DNA of 14,326 nucleotides from Rhodococcus sp. IITR03 (GCA_001017865.1 LATQ01000199.1:1-14326); one strand, 5' to 3'. Shown: positions 1 to 8,602, numbered from the stretch's first letter. Program-made: numbers and translations. The notes: generated by a model not told the origin, from the sequence alone.

Positions 1-1897
1 GAAGCTACGGCTGGGCCGGACTGAAATGGCACACCTACGACCTCGGCTGCGGCGAAGACCTGGTGCGCGCTCCCGGCGCAGTCAACGACACCACCCTCGG
101 CAACACCTTCCTCACGATCGGAAAGTCACTAGCGGCCGCGGCGTTCTGGCTCGACGACCAAACCAAGACCGGACGCGACGCACTCGACGCCGGGGTCGAC
201 TCAGCACTCGAGCAGTTCGACCGGATCATTTACTCGATCAGCGAGGGCATGCGCGGGGTCTACGGACAATGGCTGGGGATCGCGCTGACCGTCGTCGCTG
301 TGATCGTGCTGTGGAAATCGCTGAAGGCCGACACCGCGGGCGTCACCCGAACCTCGGCGATCGCGGCAGCCGGGCTCATGCTCGGAGCGCTGATGGTCGG
401 TGCACCGCAGAAGGCGGTTCAGGTCGCCGACGACACGTTCGGCTCGCTGATCACCGACACCCAGGATCAGATTTTCTCGGTCCAATTCGGGGACGGACCG
501 GGCGGCGGCACACTCGTCGGTGGCCCGACCGACCCACGCAACGTACTGATCGACCGGATCTTTCTTCCGGATTGGCGCACGGGTTGGTTCGGCACCAACT
601 ACGACCCCGCAGACACAGCCAAACTCGGTCCGAAGCTGCGCGATTCACTGGCCTTTTCGTACGAAGAACAAGAGCGCGTCAAGAACAACCCGAACGCCCA
701 AGCCGAGCTCGCCGAGCAGAAAGCCGACAAGTTCCGCGAGATCGTCGCATCGCTGGAATCCGACCATCAGTTGTCCTACTACCAGTTCCAGGGCAAGGAC
801 TCCGGCCGCACCTCGACCGGTTTCATCGGCATGATCAAACTCGCGATGCCGTCGATCCTGTGGATCGGCGCCTCGATCCTGAAGATCACCGCACTGCTCG
901 CGATCCGGTTCGCCATCCTGTTCGCGCCGCTGTGGGTGCCGTTCGCGATGATCGCCGGTGGCTGGCTGGCCCGCATCCTGCGCATGCTCGCCACCGCCTA
1001 CCTGTGGGGCGTAGCCGGTTCGGTCATCGTCGCGCTGTATCTGATGGCGCTCGTGCAGCTCTACGTCGACGCCGACGGACAGGTCGACGGGTCCTGGCGA
1101 TTGTGGTTCATGGTGCTGCTCACCGTCGTGTGCTGGGCGATCATGCGCCCATTCAAACGGGTCGGCCAGACATTCACACAGAACAGCTCGAGCATGGTCA
1201 ACCGAAAAACCCGCGAGGCAAAGCGCTCCCTCAAAACCAAGGCATTCGCCGCGGCAGGTGCCGCTCTCGGCGGCCCGGGCGGAGCGATCGCAGCCAAGGC
1301 CGGCGACCGCATGACACGAAGGAACCGCGAGCACGACAACGAGGTCGAGACGACGTCCACCGGTTTCCGGCCCGAAGGCCGCGGACTCAACAATCGCCGA
1401 CAGCAAGCACTGGCCCAGGCACGAGCAGAAGCACGCACGAACAGAACTGAGCACCTGGCCACGGAGCGGACCGTGGAGCCGACCGGGACGCACGTATCGC
1501 GGCCAGTGCCGGCCGCAATCTGGACCGGAGTAAGAAAACGTTGGGCGACAACGACACCGAGCGGGCCGTCACCTCGGGCACGGCCGTATGGAAACGGTTG
1601 GACAAAGACGAGGCCGAGAACCGACGTCGGGAGCGGCAGGCCCGCACGGAGCTGTTGACCGCCAGTGTCGGTCAGCGCTGGGACGGCGGGGATCGCTCCG
1701 CCATCGCACCAATGAAGGTCTACACCCCGGCCCGCCACCGCGACTCCGCACACGCCACCAACACCGACACCAGCTCTCGTGAGTCACGGAATGCCGTCCT
1801 CCGCGGTGAGCGTTCGACGGAGAGCATGCCGTCCCGACCGCGGGTCTGGAATGCGCCCACTCCGGACGGTCCTTTTCCGCGGGACAGGTACCTCTGA
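1..1897 (+). CDS. TrbL/VirB6-like polytopic conjugation protein (5' partial, one frame break)
   Basis: The reading frame enters from the left edge (first whole codon at base 3), so the true start is outside. Hydrophobic helices lie at about 270-314, 360-404, 829-950 (two), 961-1056 and 1100-1146. They are followed by a basic, then Arg/Glu-rich, cytoplasmic tail. This layout fits the VirB6/TrbL-type inner-membrane channel component of actinobacterial conjugation systems; I recognise topology and context, not a diagnostic motif. The first frame stays open to 1658, but its last part turns into Pro/Arg nonsense. The high-GC3 coding signal continues in the -1 frame from about 1469 and stops at 1895-1897. 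One extra G in the GG at 1468-1469 joins the halves into a smooth tail. The stop TGA overlaps the next ATG by one base (TGATG), supporting 1897 as the real end and an operon. Confidence 0.6.
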
Positions 1898-2730
1898 TGT
1901 CTCGGTCCGGACCCAACCCCGTGCTCGCCCCGGTCCGCCGCTGGGTGCTCTACTCACGCACGAACCTGGCAATCTCTGTGGTCGGGGTCGTCGCGGTGTT
2001 GTCGCTCGTCGGCATGCTGGTCGGGGAACAACCGCAGCCGCAGCCAATGGAGGACACATCCGCTGCAGGGCCTGAGACTGCCAAGGCGACCGCGGACGCC
2101 ATCAGCTACGACCTCGACGAAGTGAGCGAGTCCCAGGTGGTCGCCACGACGGCAGCCCAGACCGCAGCCAGTGCACCGGCCACCGCGATGGCCTACGCCC
2201 ATACCTTCGTCGACACCACCCTGTCGGATACGCAGTGGACCTCCGCGCTGGGCCGCTACACCGTCTCCGAGCCCGGGCCCAGCATGGTGGCGGCACGACC
2301 GCGCACTCCGGTGGTCATTACCGGACCCACGGTGAGCACTCTCGTCGCCGGCCCCGCCGGGACGCAGAGCTCACGGGTCCTCGTCCCGACCCAAGCCGGA
2401 GAAATGACGGTCTCCGTCGTGGTCAAGGAGCTGTCCGATGGAACGCAGCGCTGGGTGGTCGACACTCCCCTGCCGACCCTCGAGCTCTCCGAGGTCGAGG
2501 ACACCGCACCGCGCTCCATCGCCCCCACAACCACTCGAACTCCGACGGAGGCGACGACACCGCGACCGACGCCGACCTCACCCACGACGTCCATCCCTCA
2601 ACTAACGTCCGCCCCTAACGAGCCGGAACACGAGCCCACGTCCAGTCGCAGCGCTGACCCTGCCCCGACGCCGGTGCCTGGGCCAATTCCGATTCCTGAC
2701 CTCGACACCCCCATCCCGGGTCAATTGTGA
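1897..2730 (+). CDS. Single-pass VirB8/TcpC-like conjugation protein
   Basis: This 277-residue protein has a short basic cytoplasmic N-terminus, one transmembrane helix at about residues 24-43, and an extracytoplasmic region of about 150 residues (60-205). A low-complexity Pro/Thr/Ser tail (about 209-277) could span the cell wall. The compact outer domain, with alternating beta-strand-like segments ending near a Gly-Thr-Gln-Arg-Trp-Val-Val stretch, is compatible with the NTF2-like fold of TcpC/VirB8 proteins, which scaffold the secretion channel. That assignment rests on architecture and position between a VirB6-like gene and a VirB1-like hydrolase. The ATG at 1897 overlaps the preceding stop. 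The stop at 2728-2730 overlaps the next GTG start (GTGA), so translation of the three genes is probably coupled. Confidence 0.6.
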   Translation: MSRSGPNPVLAPVRRWVLYSRTNLAISVVGVVAVLSLVGMLVGEQPQPQPMEDTSAAGPETAKATADAISYDLDEVSESQVVATTAAQTAASAPATAMAYAHTFVDTTLSDTQWTSALGRYTVSEPGPSMVAARPRTPVVITGPTVSTLVAGPAGTQSSRVLVPTQAGEMTVSVVVKELSDGTQRWVVDTPLPTLELSEVEDTAPRSIAPTTTRTPTEATTPRPTPTSPTTSIPQLTSAPNEPEHEPTSSRSADPAPTPVPGPIPIPDLDTPIPGQL

Positions 2731-4309
2731 CCGTTCACGGCGCCAGCAAGGTGTTGTTGCTCAGCAGCGCAGCCGCTCTCACCGTCGGCATATCCGCCTG
2801 TACGACAGGAACTCCGGTGATTCCCCACGATCCATGCCGTACCGTCCCCACCCGCGACAACACCTCCGAGGGACATCGGACCTGCACTTGCGTGCCTCCG
2901 GCCCGATACAGCTACCGGTCCATCCCGGAACCACTATCCACACATCCGGGTTCGGCCCACGCTGGGGGACGCACCACCACGGCGACGACCTGGCCGGGCC
3001 GGTCGGAACACCGATCCTTGCCGCGCTCGACGGAGTCGTGGTCGCTGCAGGATCCACGGGTGAAGGACCAGGTATCGGATTCGAGAATTGGGTGATCATC
3101 GACTCGAACGTCGGCGGCTCACCTGTGAGCACTGTCTACGGACACATGTTCGCCGACGGCATCCACGTCACCCCCGGTCAACAGGTCGCTGCCAGCGATC
3201 ACATCGCCGACATCGGCAACGCCGGAAGCAGCACCGGAGCGCACCTGCACTTCGAATATTGGCAGGGCGGCAGACTGCAAGGCGGCACCCCCATCGACCA
3301 GTGACCGTGCTGCCCGAGATCGCTCGGCAGAACGGAGGAGCACCGCTTCCCGTCGCCGACCCTCATGGTGGCCAGGACAGCAACGTGCGGCTCGTCGCCG
3401 CCTCCCGCTCGACTGCCGACTGCTCGGGATTTGGCACGGCCGGCGGCGGCGACCTGGCCTTCGGAGCTGTCCCAGCCGAGTTCGAGCCGTGGCTGCGCCG
3501 CGCGGGCGGGGTGTGCCCCGAGATCAACTCACCACTGCTGGCCGCGCAACTCCAGCAGGAGAACAACTTCCGCTACGGCCCGGACGCCCCAGTCTCACCG
3601 TCCGGCGCAGTCGGACCGGCGCAGTTCATGCCCGGTACATGGGCCACCTGGGGCAAGGACTACGACGGCGACGGAACAGCGGACCCGAACTCGATAGGCG
3701 ATGCCGTGATGTCGCAGGCGCACTTCATGTGCGCGCTCTATCAAGATGTGGCTGGGATTGCGGGGGATCCGATCGAATTGACGCTCGCGGCCTACAACGC
3801 CGGCCCCGGGGCGGTGTTGCTGCATCACGGCATCCCGCCTTACGCCGAAACACAGAACTACATCGCCAAGATCACGGCGCTCGCGCGGCCTTCACCAACC
3901 CGAACTCGCGCGGCCGGTTCACGCCGAAGGCATCAGGTGACAACCGCCAGGTCGTTACGGTTGCGCGCGAATACCTTGGCACCCCGTATGTCTGGGGTGG
4001 CGGTGGCGTCGCAGGCCCGTCCAGTGGAGGGTTCGACTGCTCCGGCCTGACGTCGTTCGCGGTCCATGCGGCCAGCGCCGGCACGGTCACGCTTCCTCGC
4101 ACGTCCGAGCAACAGTGGGACGTCGGAGTCGAGATCCCGCTTGAGCAGGCACGGCCCGGTGATCTCGTCTTCGGCCATTGGGGGCCGAACGGGCCCGGCC
4201 ACGTGGGGATCTACGTCGCGACGGCCAGATGGTCCATGCCCCGACGACCGGAGGCGTTGTCGAGGAAGCACCCCTCCAAGCAGGGATGAAAGCCCGGCGG
4301 GTGATGTGA
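2727..4309 (+). CDS. Secreted M23 + lytic transglycosylase + NlpC/P60 peptidoglycan hydrolase (four frame breaks as sequenced)
   Basis: This gene encodes a VirB1/CwlT-like wall-opening enzyme for conjugation. The GTG start at 2727 gives a lipoprotein signal peptide with lipobox Ile-Ser-Ala-Cys (Cys25), so the protein should be exported and lipid-anchored. Three enzymatic domains follow in three different frames: M23 metallopeptidase, SLT transglycosylase and NlpC/P60. The frame changes by the equivalent of one missing base at about 2900, 3298, 3887 and 4218. Adding one G, C, G and G respectively gives 529 codons ending in TGA at 4307-4309. Each junction then reads sensibly, for example Val-Pro-Pro-Gly-Pro-Ile-Gln and Ala-Leu-Ala-Arg-Ala-Phe-Thr. 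Conjugative hydrolases such as CwlT and TcpG usually combine only SLT and NlpC/P60, so the added M23 unit is notable. If the breaks are real, the gene is a pseudogene. Confidence 0.75.
2902..3299 (+). other. M23 (LytM-like) metallopeptidase domain
   Basis: This is the first catalytic domain of the hydrolase. It shows the zinc-ligand block His-His-Gly-Asp-Asp (second Asp in the HxxxD position), then Val-Tyr-Gly-His-Met, and the closing His-Leu-His-Phe-Glu motif with both ligand/catalytic histidines. These are the complete hallmarks of M23 glycyl/peptide endopeptidases, which cut peptidoglycan cross-bridges. As sequenced, the frame ends at a TGA (3302-3304) directly after Gly-Gly-Thr-Pro-Ile-Asp. 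With one more C at 3298-3299 it continues as Asp-Pro-Val-Thr, the usual linker after this domain. Confidence 0.88.
3300..3888 (+). other. Lytic transglycosylase (SLT) domain
   Basis: This is the second catalytic domain. It follows a linker containing two Cys residues that may form a disulfide. The catalytic glutamate lies in Leu-Gln-Gln-Glu-Asn-Asn-Phe. The typical Gly-Ala-Val-Gly-Pro-Ala-Gln-Phe-Met-Pro and Thr-Trp motifs follow, then an Asp-Gly-Asp-Gly segment, and Ala-Ala-Tyr-Asn-Ala-Gly-Pro-Gly near the end. This set is diagnostic for soluble lytic transglycosylases, which cleave the glycan strand. The coding frame here differs from those of the flanking domains. Confidence 0.9.
3889..4309 (+). 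other. NlpC/P60 cysteine peptidase domain
   Basis: This is the third catalytic domain. It begins after Val-Ala-Arg-Glu-Tyr-Leu-Gly-Thr-Pro-Tyr-Val-Trp-Gly-Gly. The catalytic cysteine is in Phe-Asp-Cys-Ser-Gly-Leu and the catalytic histidine in Gly-His-Val-Gly-Ile-Tyr. NlpC/P60 enzymes cleave D-Glu/meso-DAP bonds in the stem peptide. The uncorrected frame runs to 4289 with an atypical tail. A one-base correction at 4218 gives Val-Gly-Asp-Gly-Gln-Met-Val-His-Ala-Pro, the normal family continuation with its third polar residue (His), and moves the stop to 4307-4309. Confidence 0.88.
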
Positions 4310-4368
4310 GGGGACGTGTCGTTCGTGCTGGCCATCAAGTGTCTTCATGTAGGTCGAAGGGGGTCCTT

Positions 4369-4965
4369 ATGAGGGTAGGAAAGCTCGTCGTGGGGGTGCT
4401 GACCGTCCTGGCTGTCAGTTGGGGCGCGCATTTGTGTCTGTCACCCCAGAAGGAAGTCGCGGGATCGGCACCCACCGACTCCGAACCATCTATCTCCCCG
4501 ACCTCAGCTTCACCCACCACGACAGTGGCTTCTCCTCCCGCAACTGCGGCCCCGACCCCGTCGCCGGCAACTCAGGCCGCCGAAGACGCAGCGAGGAAGG
4601 GTCTGACCGTAGTGTTCTCCTGGTACCCGGCCACCGACCGCACCCAGAACGACGCCTACGGACGCGCACGCCACTGGTTGACCGATTCCCTTGCCCAACG
4701 CATGAGCGTCGACGCCCCCACCGAACGCGGACCAAGCGTGCAGTGGGCTCACTGGGGCGAGCAGCAGACGAAGGTCATCGCCGACGTCAGCATCCAGTGC
4801 TCCGGCTGCCCCGAGGACACCGACACCGTCATTCGCCGCGTAGCCACCATCAAACAGACAGCGGTGTCCGACAGCGGCACCGAGACCGTCCAGCCCGACA
4901 CCACGGTATGGGTCACGATCGTTCACGTAGACGACCGCTGGCTCATCGACGAAATCCGTTACTGA
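4369..4965 (+). CDS. Small membrane-anchored exported protein of the conjugation operon
   Basis: I do not recognise a named family. The 198-residue product starts with a hydrophobic signal/anchor (residues about 5-21), then a Pro/Ser/Thr linker (about 37-70), then a compact outer domain of about 125 residues. That domain includes a Trp-Tyr-Pro-Ala-Thr-Asp segment, a Cys-Ser-Gly-Cys pair, and a final Trp-Val-Thr-Ile-Val..Trp-Leu-Ile-Asp-Glu strand pattern, suggesting an NTF2-like fold as in small conjugation accessory proteins. The ATG at 4369 is chosen because a purine-rich GAAGGGGG (4356-4363) lies six bases upstream and the signal peptide begins there. The upstream in-frame extension is out-of-frame sequence of the NlpC/P60 domain. 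Confidence 0.7.
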   Translation: MRVGKLVVGVLTVLAVSWGAHLCLSPQKEVAGSAPTDSEPSISPTSASPTTTVASPPATAAPTPSPATQAAEDAARKGLTVVFSWYPATDRTQNDAYGRARHWLTDSLAQRMSVDAPTERGPSVQWAHWGEQQTKVIADVSIQCSGCPEDTDTVIRRVATIKQTAVSDSGTETVQPDTTVWVTIVHVDDRWLIDEIRY

Positions 4966-4977
4966 CCCGGAGGACCT

Positions 4978-5574
4978 GTGAAGCCTAAGAACCTTGTCGT
5001 CACCCTGATCACCGCAGCTCTTGCAGTGGGCGTGGTTTCGTGCGGGAGGGACGAACCGGCCGCGCCTACGCCGACCGTTTCCCCGAGCACGTCTGCAGCA
5101 CCGACGGCCGTGTCGGTCTTCGGCGAGGACACCACCGACCTGGTGTACAAAATCAACAAGCAGAATGCGACCGCCATAGTCGAGGCTGTGGAGGAACGCG
5201 GGGGCACGCCGGAGCAAGCGGTCGCAGCTCTTCTCGCCGGACAGGCCGAAACAGGCTGGACCTCCGGGTTATCTCTGCCCGCGCCGGCTACCGCGATCGC
5301 GGACATCTACGGATGGCGGTTCGCGTACAACATCGGGGCTGATTCCACGGACGCAGTGCGCGTCGCGACAGACACGTTCATGGACAACGCCGCTGGCGTG
5401 GACGTAGATCCGGAGGATCCGGTGGCGTACGCGCTGGCGGTGCAGCGGGCCGATACGCGCGAGTACGTCGAGGACAAGCGCTTTTATACGAACGGTGAGA
5501 CTGCTACGTCGGAGTACGCAAAGGCCCAGCCTATCGCCGAGGCTGCATACGCGGAGCTGCGCAACGCTCAGTAG
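4978..5574 (+). CDS. Lipoprotein, possible lysozyme-like fold
   Basis: The GTG at 4978 follows GGAGGA (4969-4974) and lies 12 bases after the previous stop, so it belongs to the same operon. The 198-residue protein has a signal peptide with lipobox Val-Val-Ser-Cys (Cys22), a short Pro/Thr/Ser spacer, and a helical domain. Around residues 80-95 the segment Ala-Leu-Leu-Ala-Gly-Gln-Ala-Glu-Thr-Gly-Trp resembles the region around the catalytic Glu of phage-tail lysozyme/SLT-like domains. This is a weak resemblance without the rest of the active site. Its position suggests a surface-exposed accessory factor of DNA transfer. It could equally be an entry-exclusion or surface lipoprotein. Confidence 0.65.
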   Translation: MKPKNLVVTLITAALAVGVVSCGRDEPAAPTPTVSPSTSAAPTAVSVFGEDTTDLVYKINKQNATAIVEAVEERGGTPEQAVAALLAGQAETGWTSGLSLPAPATAIADIYGWRFAYNIGADSTDAVRVATDTFMDNAAGVDVDPEDPVAYALAVQRADTREYVEDKRFYTNGETATSEYAKAQPIAEAAYAELRNAQ

Positions 5575-5595
5575 CGTGTTGTTCGCGATGCCAGG

Positions 5596-5904
5596 TCACT
5601 TCGATTGTCGGAATTCTGACTCCGGAACGATTCGGTGGAGTCTTCCGACTTGTCTCTCGCGAGTAGGTAACCGAAACTTTCCTGCCAAGGGGTCCATTGA
5701 GTGCTGTTCCTGCGAGAGCAGGAGGTCGCAACGGCCTGGTGCATCTGTCACTGGGTTGGTCCGTCGGCTGAGGCGCGGCGCGCGGGTGAATCCGTAGGGG
5801 CGGCGGTAGTCACGACTGAACTGGGAGGGACTGTCATAGCCCCTGTGGTGGGCGACGGCGGATGTCGTGAGGTCCGTGCGCAGCAACAGATCGGCCTGCG
5901 TCAG
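5596..5904 (-). pseudogene. AraC-family regulator, C-terminal HTH remnant
   Basis: The minus-strand frame carries the second helix-turn-helix of an AraC/XylS regulator: Leu-Arg-Thr-Asp-Leu-Thr-Thr-Ser-Ala-Val-Ala, then Gly-Tyr-Asp-Ser-Pro-Ser-Gln-Phe-Ser-Arg-Asp-Tyr-Arg-Arg. The family signature is clear from about 5904 down to 5780. The frame is open only from 5952, and above 5904 it overlaps the tail of the DUF3068 gene, so the ligand-binding domain and first HTH are missing. Sequence after the HTH, down to the stop near 5596, is not recognisable. It is best read as a truncated fragment joined to the end of the neighbouring gene. Confidence 0.7.
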
Positions 5905-6929
5905 ACGCTCGCGACGTTGACCATCGCGCGCATATCGGTGGGCCTCACGGATTCATCTCTACGCGGAGTCCTCACTCCGAGGTAGATGCCACTCGCCAGC
6001 AGAGCCACACCTGCAACCGCAGCACCGACCGGCGCGTACACCGTTCCCCACAGAACGAGGTTTTTCGACGTTCGAGCGAAGGCTATCTGCTCGGCCTGGG
6101 TCTGCTCATCGAGTCTCGGAGTGACGTCGATGAGTGTGACGGCTTCCGGATCATCGGCTTGGCCGCGAAGAACTGCCTGTGGTGCTGCTCGACCTGGACC
6201 ACGGCTCCGGAGACCGGCTCGACCCACAGATCCGGGTGATGCTGTAGAACCGTGGCAGTTTCAGCCATCCGGTCCCTTCCCTGCCCCACACAGAGGCCGG
6301 CAGGGAGATGCCGCCTCCCACCTGAGTCGGTTCGATTTCTTGATGGAACCGGTAGACCGGCAGACCATCCAGCTCGGTCTCCTCGACGAAATGTACGTCC
6401 CGGCTCTGCTTGAAGGTGGTGTCGAAGTATGGATACGACTGCTTCTGTGTGTCGAATGGGAACTTGAACTGAAGACCGTCATGAACCACAGGTTCAGGCA
6501 CTTTGCCCGTCTCAGTCTGGATTGACCCCACGGCTCATCCACTGGGAGTGCAGTCGTCCTGTCGAGGGTGGAGCGATCCACGCTGGCGTTGACGATCGCA
6601 GCAGTTCCACTTCGATCGTCGCGCGTCATTCGAATGGCAGATTGCAGCGTGACGACGTCTTTGTCCGAGGGGTCCTCTACTGTGACTCGCTGGTTGACGG
6701 TGATTGGCACGTCGTCTTCGAGGACGAGACGGCCCTGCATCAGTTCGGTCGAGTCGAGGAGCGTGGCGGTGCCCGTGGAGACGGTGTCAGCTTCAACGGT
6801 GAGAGGGATCTTCACCAGCCGGTCAACTGCATACGTGGGGATCAGCACACTGACGGTCAGCAGGAAGGCTCCGATGAGGACCGCGAGGCTGGCGACGATA
6901 CGGCGGGTAGGGCGGGCTCCGATAGACAC
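5901..6929 (-). CDS. DUF3068 (PorA-family) membrane protein, three frame breaks as sequenced
   Basis: The family is recognised from the N-terminal anchor (residues about 11-32), followed by Pro-Thr-Tyr-Ala-Val-Asp-Arg-Leu, Val-Glu-Asp-Pro-Ser-Asp, Leu-Pro-Val-Asp-Glu-Pro, Lys-Phe-Pro-Phe-Asp-Thr, Tyr-Pro-Tyr-Phe-Asp, Asp-Leu-Trp-Val-Glu-Pro and a C-terminal transmembrane helix. DUF3068 proteins are actinobacterial two-anchor proteins with a large outer domain; their function is largely unknown. As read, the gene occupies three successive shifted frames with breaks near 6531, 6232 and 6155. One missing coding-strand G at each restores 344 codons and continuous motifs. GTG at 6929 is preferred because the conserved region begins just after it; the ribosome binding site is weak. 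The last 15 residues abut the AraC fragment and may be altered. Confidence 0.75.
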
Positions 6930-6976
6930 TCGACGCAGCCTAACTGGCGGGTGAACACACCAACGGCCCGGGGCTG

Positions 6977-7006
6977 TTACAAGATCGTTACCTTTGCCTT
7001 TAGGGT
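6977..7006 (+). promoter_or_regulatory. Candidate promoter of the protease/PAP2 operon
   Basis: In the 110-base gap between the divergent DUF3068 and protease genes, TTACAA (6977-6982) and TAGGGT (7001-7006, TANNNT type) are 18 bases apart. They sit about 34 bases upstream of the GTG at 7040. A direct repeat GTTAC-N6-GTTAC (6976-6980 and 6987-6991) overlaps the -35 and spacer with an 11-base period, as expected for a regulator binding one face of the helix. This is inference from consensus matches only. Confidence 0.4.
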
Positions 7007-7039
7007 GGACGGAAGAGTTGAAGCGAGGGGAGTTCAAGA

Positions 7040-8602
7040 GTGGCACCGGACAGGACGGAAGTGATACGCGCCGTCGACCGGCTGTTTCGTATCGCATCCA
7101 GCGAAGAAGCACGATCGCTGGAAGGTTTGGTCAATGCGCTTTCTCGGGATCGCGGCCGTCCTCTGACCATTAAGGAAAGCGCAGAACTACCCGTAGGAGT
7201 CTTCGGCCAGTGGAAGCGGAATCCTGACGACGATCAGATCCTCTATGCGAACTGGGTTCACGCCAAAGAGCGAACCATAGGGCATGAGCTTGGCCACATC
7301 GCGTTAGGTCATATAGGAAGGCCCGCACTCGAACTCGCCACCGCTTTTCTTCCCGAGTCCTCACACGACCTCGCCACGCTCATGCTGGAGCGCAACTGCA
7401 CGCACAAGCAGGAGCAAGAGGAGATAGACGCAGAAGCGTTCGCAAGCCTTCTCCTGCGCCGGATTTACAACAGCCGAACGGTGAACCACAGTCCGATCGT
7501 CCGGTCTCGTATCGACGAGGCCTGGATGATCAATGCGCTTGCTGCTGTAGCTCTATTCATCGCAGCGGTTACTCGATTCCACCGGTGGCGCGCCCGTCGT
7601 TCACTCGTTCTCGCGGGTTCTGTGGTCATCCTTGCCTGCATGTCGTTGCATATGGCTATCAATGTGCAGGTGGTTGAAGACGCAGTCCGATTGGCACTCG
7701 GCGATGGCACGCCCACTGCGGTGAAGATGCTGTTGGTATGTGGGATCTGTGTCGGGACTGCCATCGTGTTCACAGATGTGACTGCGCAGCATGAGCGGCA
7801 CAGGAAACTCCTAGTTTTTCATGTCACCACGTCAATCATGTTAGCGACGTTGGCTTTTGCCATCTTCTATCGCCAGCCGTGGCCCAACGGAGTGACCGAT
7901 CGCGAGTTCGACAGAGACTACGCGTTTCTTCCGGGCTACGCCGATGGATTGATCATCGGCATGGCATATCCGTTTCTGTTGTGCGCGATGGTCACAGTGG
8001 TCGCCATTGTCCAGGCCGACCGTCGCACGGTAACGGGACGCACTCTCCTTCTGATTGTGCCAGGTGCAGCCATCCTCACGACCTACGCTGGTCTGCGGAT
8101 CGGTTACTTGGCCGCTGCACGGTTCGGAGTGGTAGAGCCGACGATCACTCCGTTGGAGATCACGAGGCTTCTCGCCGCCACCGGCGTGTTCCTGCTCGCA
8201 GCAGGCGTGCTGACGGGCTTGGTTATGAACCATCGCCAAGCTCGGCGTGCGCTTCCGCAGTTCGCGAACCTGCATGGAGAGCTGTTGTCTCGTTGGCCCG
8301 GCACGCAACGCGAATCCCGGCCGCACAGCTCTGAGATGGAGAAGGTGGACGACCGGGCAGTCGAGGTGATGGATGCTCTCAGCCTGGAAGCAGATTTCAG
8401 TGGTGTGCCGTATCGAGATCCATTCGACCCTGATTGTGCTGCGGATCTAATCGCACGATGGTTGGTCACAGGGGAAGTCCCTACAGAGCTCGGGCACGAG
8501 TCCATCTCATGCCCTCCAGGGGTCATCACCACCGATTGGGTGTGCTCGCTGGGACGAGCCTACGACCGAGCCACAGCCAACCAACGGAAGATGGTTTCAT
8601 GA
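7040..8602 (+). CDS. ImmA/IrrE-type HELGH metallopeptidase fused to a seven-helix membrane domain (MAB_1171c-like)
   Basis: The 520-residue protein has an N-terminal cytoplasmic zinc-peptidase domain (about 1-145). It carries Gly-His-Glu-Leu-Gly-His at 81-86 and a third-ligand candidate Glu132 in Ile-Asp-Ala-Glu-Ala-Phe-Ala, as in ImmA/IrrE (COG2856) enzymes that cleave XRE-type repressors. Seven hydrophobic helices follow (about 164-180, 188-206, 226-245, 252-270, 298-322, 331-352, 375-398). A cytoplasmic tail of about 120 residues includes Arg-Ala-Leu-Pro..Leu-His..Leu and Arg-Ala-Val-Glu-Val-Met-Asp-Ala-Leu, resembling the DUF6545 tail of MAB_1171c-family proteins. In my recollection those are usually separate proteins beside an ImmA gene, which would make this a fusion. 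GTG at 7040 is preceded by GAGGGGAG (7025-7032). Its stop overlaps the next ATG (ATGA). No frame break is seen. Confidence 0.72.
   Translation: MAPDRTEVIRAVDRLFRIASSEEARSLEGLVNALSRDRGRPLTIKESAELPVGVFGQWKRNPDDDQILYANWVHAKERTIGHELGHIALGHIGRPALELATAFLPESSHDLATLMLERNCTHKQEQEEIDAEAFASLLLRRIYNSRTVNHSPIVRSRIDEAWMINALAAVALFIAAVTRFHRWRARRSLVLAGSVVILACMSLHMAINVQVVEDAVRLALGDGTPTAVKMLLVCGICVGTAIVFTDVTAQHERHRKLLVFHVTTSIMLATLAFAIFYRQPWPNGVTDREFDRDYAFLPGYADGLIIGMAYPFLLCAMVTVVAIVQADRRTVTGRTLLLIVPGAAILTTYAGLRIGYLAAARFGVVEPTITPLEITRLLAATGVFLLAAGVLTGLVMNHRQARRALPQFANLHGELLSRWPGTQRESRPHSSEMEKVDDRAVEVMDALSLEADFSGVPYRDPFDPDCAADLIARWLVTGEVPTELGHESISCPPGVITTDWVCSLGRAYDRATANQRKMVS

Noticed and set aside
26..1450. 474-codon plus-strand frame overlapping the conjugation membrane protein
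   Set aside because: Arg/Pro/His-rich translation without hydrophobic helices; it is the alternate frame of a high-GC gene, while the overlapping frame has clear transmembrane helices.
645..1493. 282-codon minus-strand frame
   Set aside because: Antisense shadow of the membrane-protein gene, with no domain and no supporting start context.
4066..4368. Upstream extension of the small anchored protein to a start at 4066
   Set aside because: It reads the NlpC/P60 domain in a wrong frame; ATG 4369 has the ribosome site and signal peptide.
8434..8598. Upstream start for the PAP2-like gene
   Set aside because: It lies within the protease gene tail in another frame; ATG 8599 overlaps that gene's stop and begins the conserved protein.
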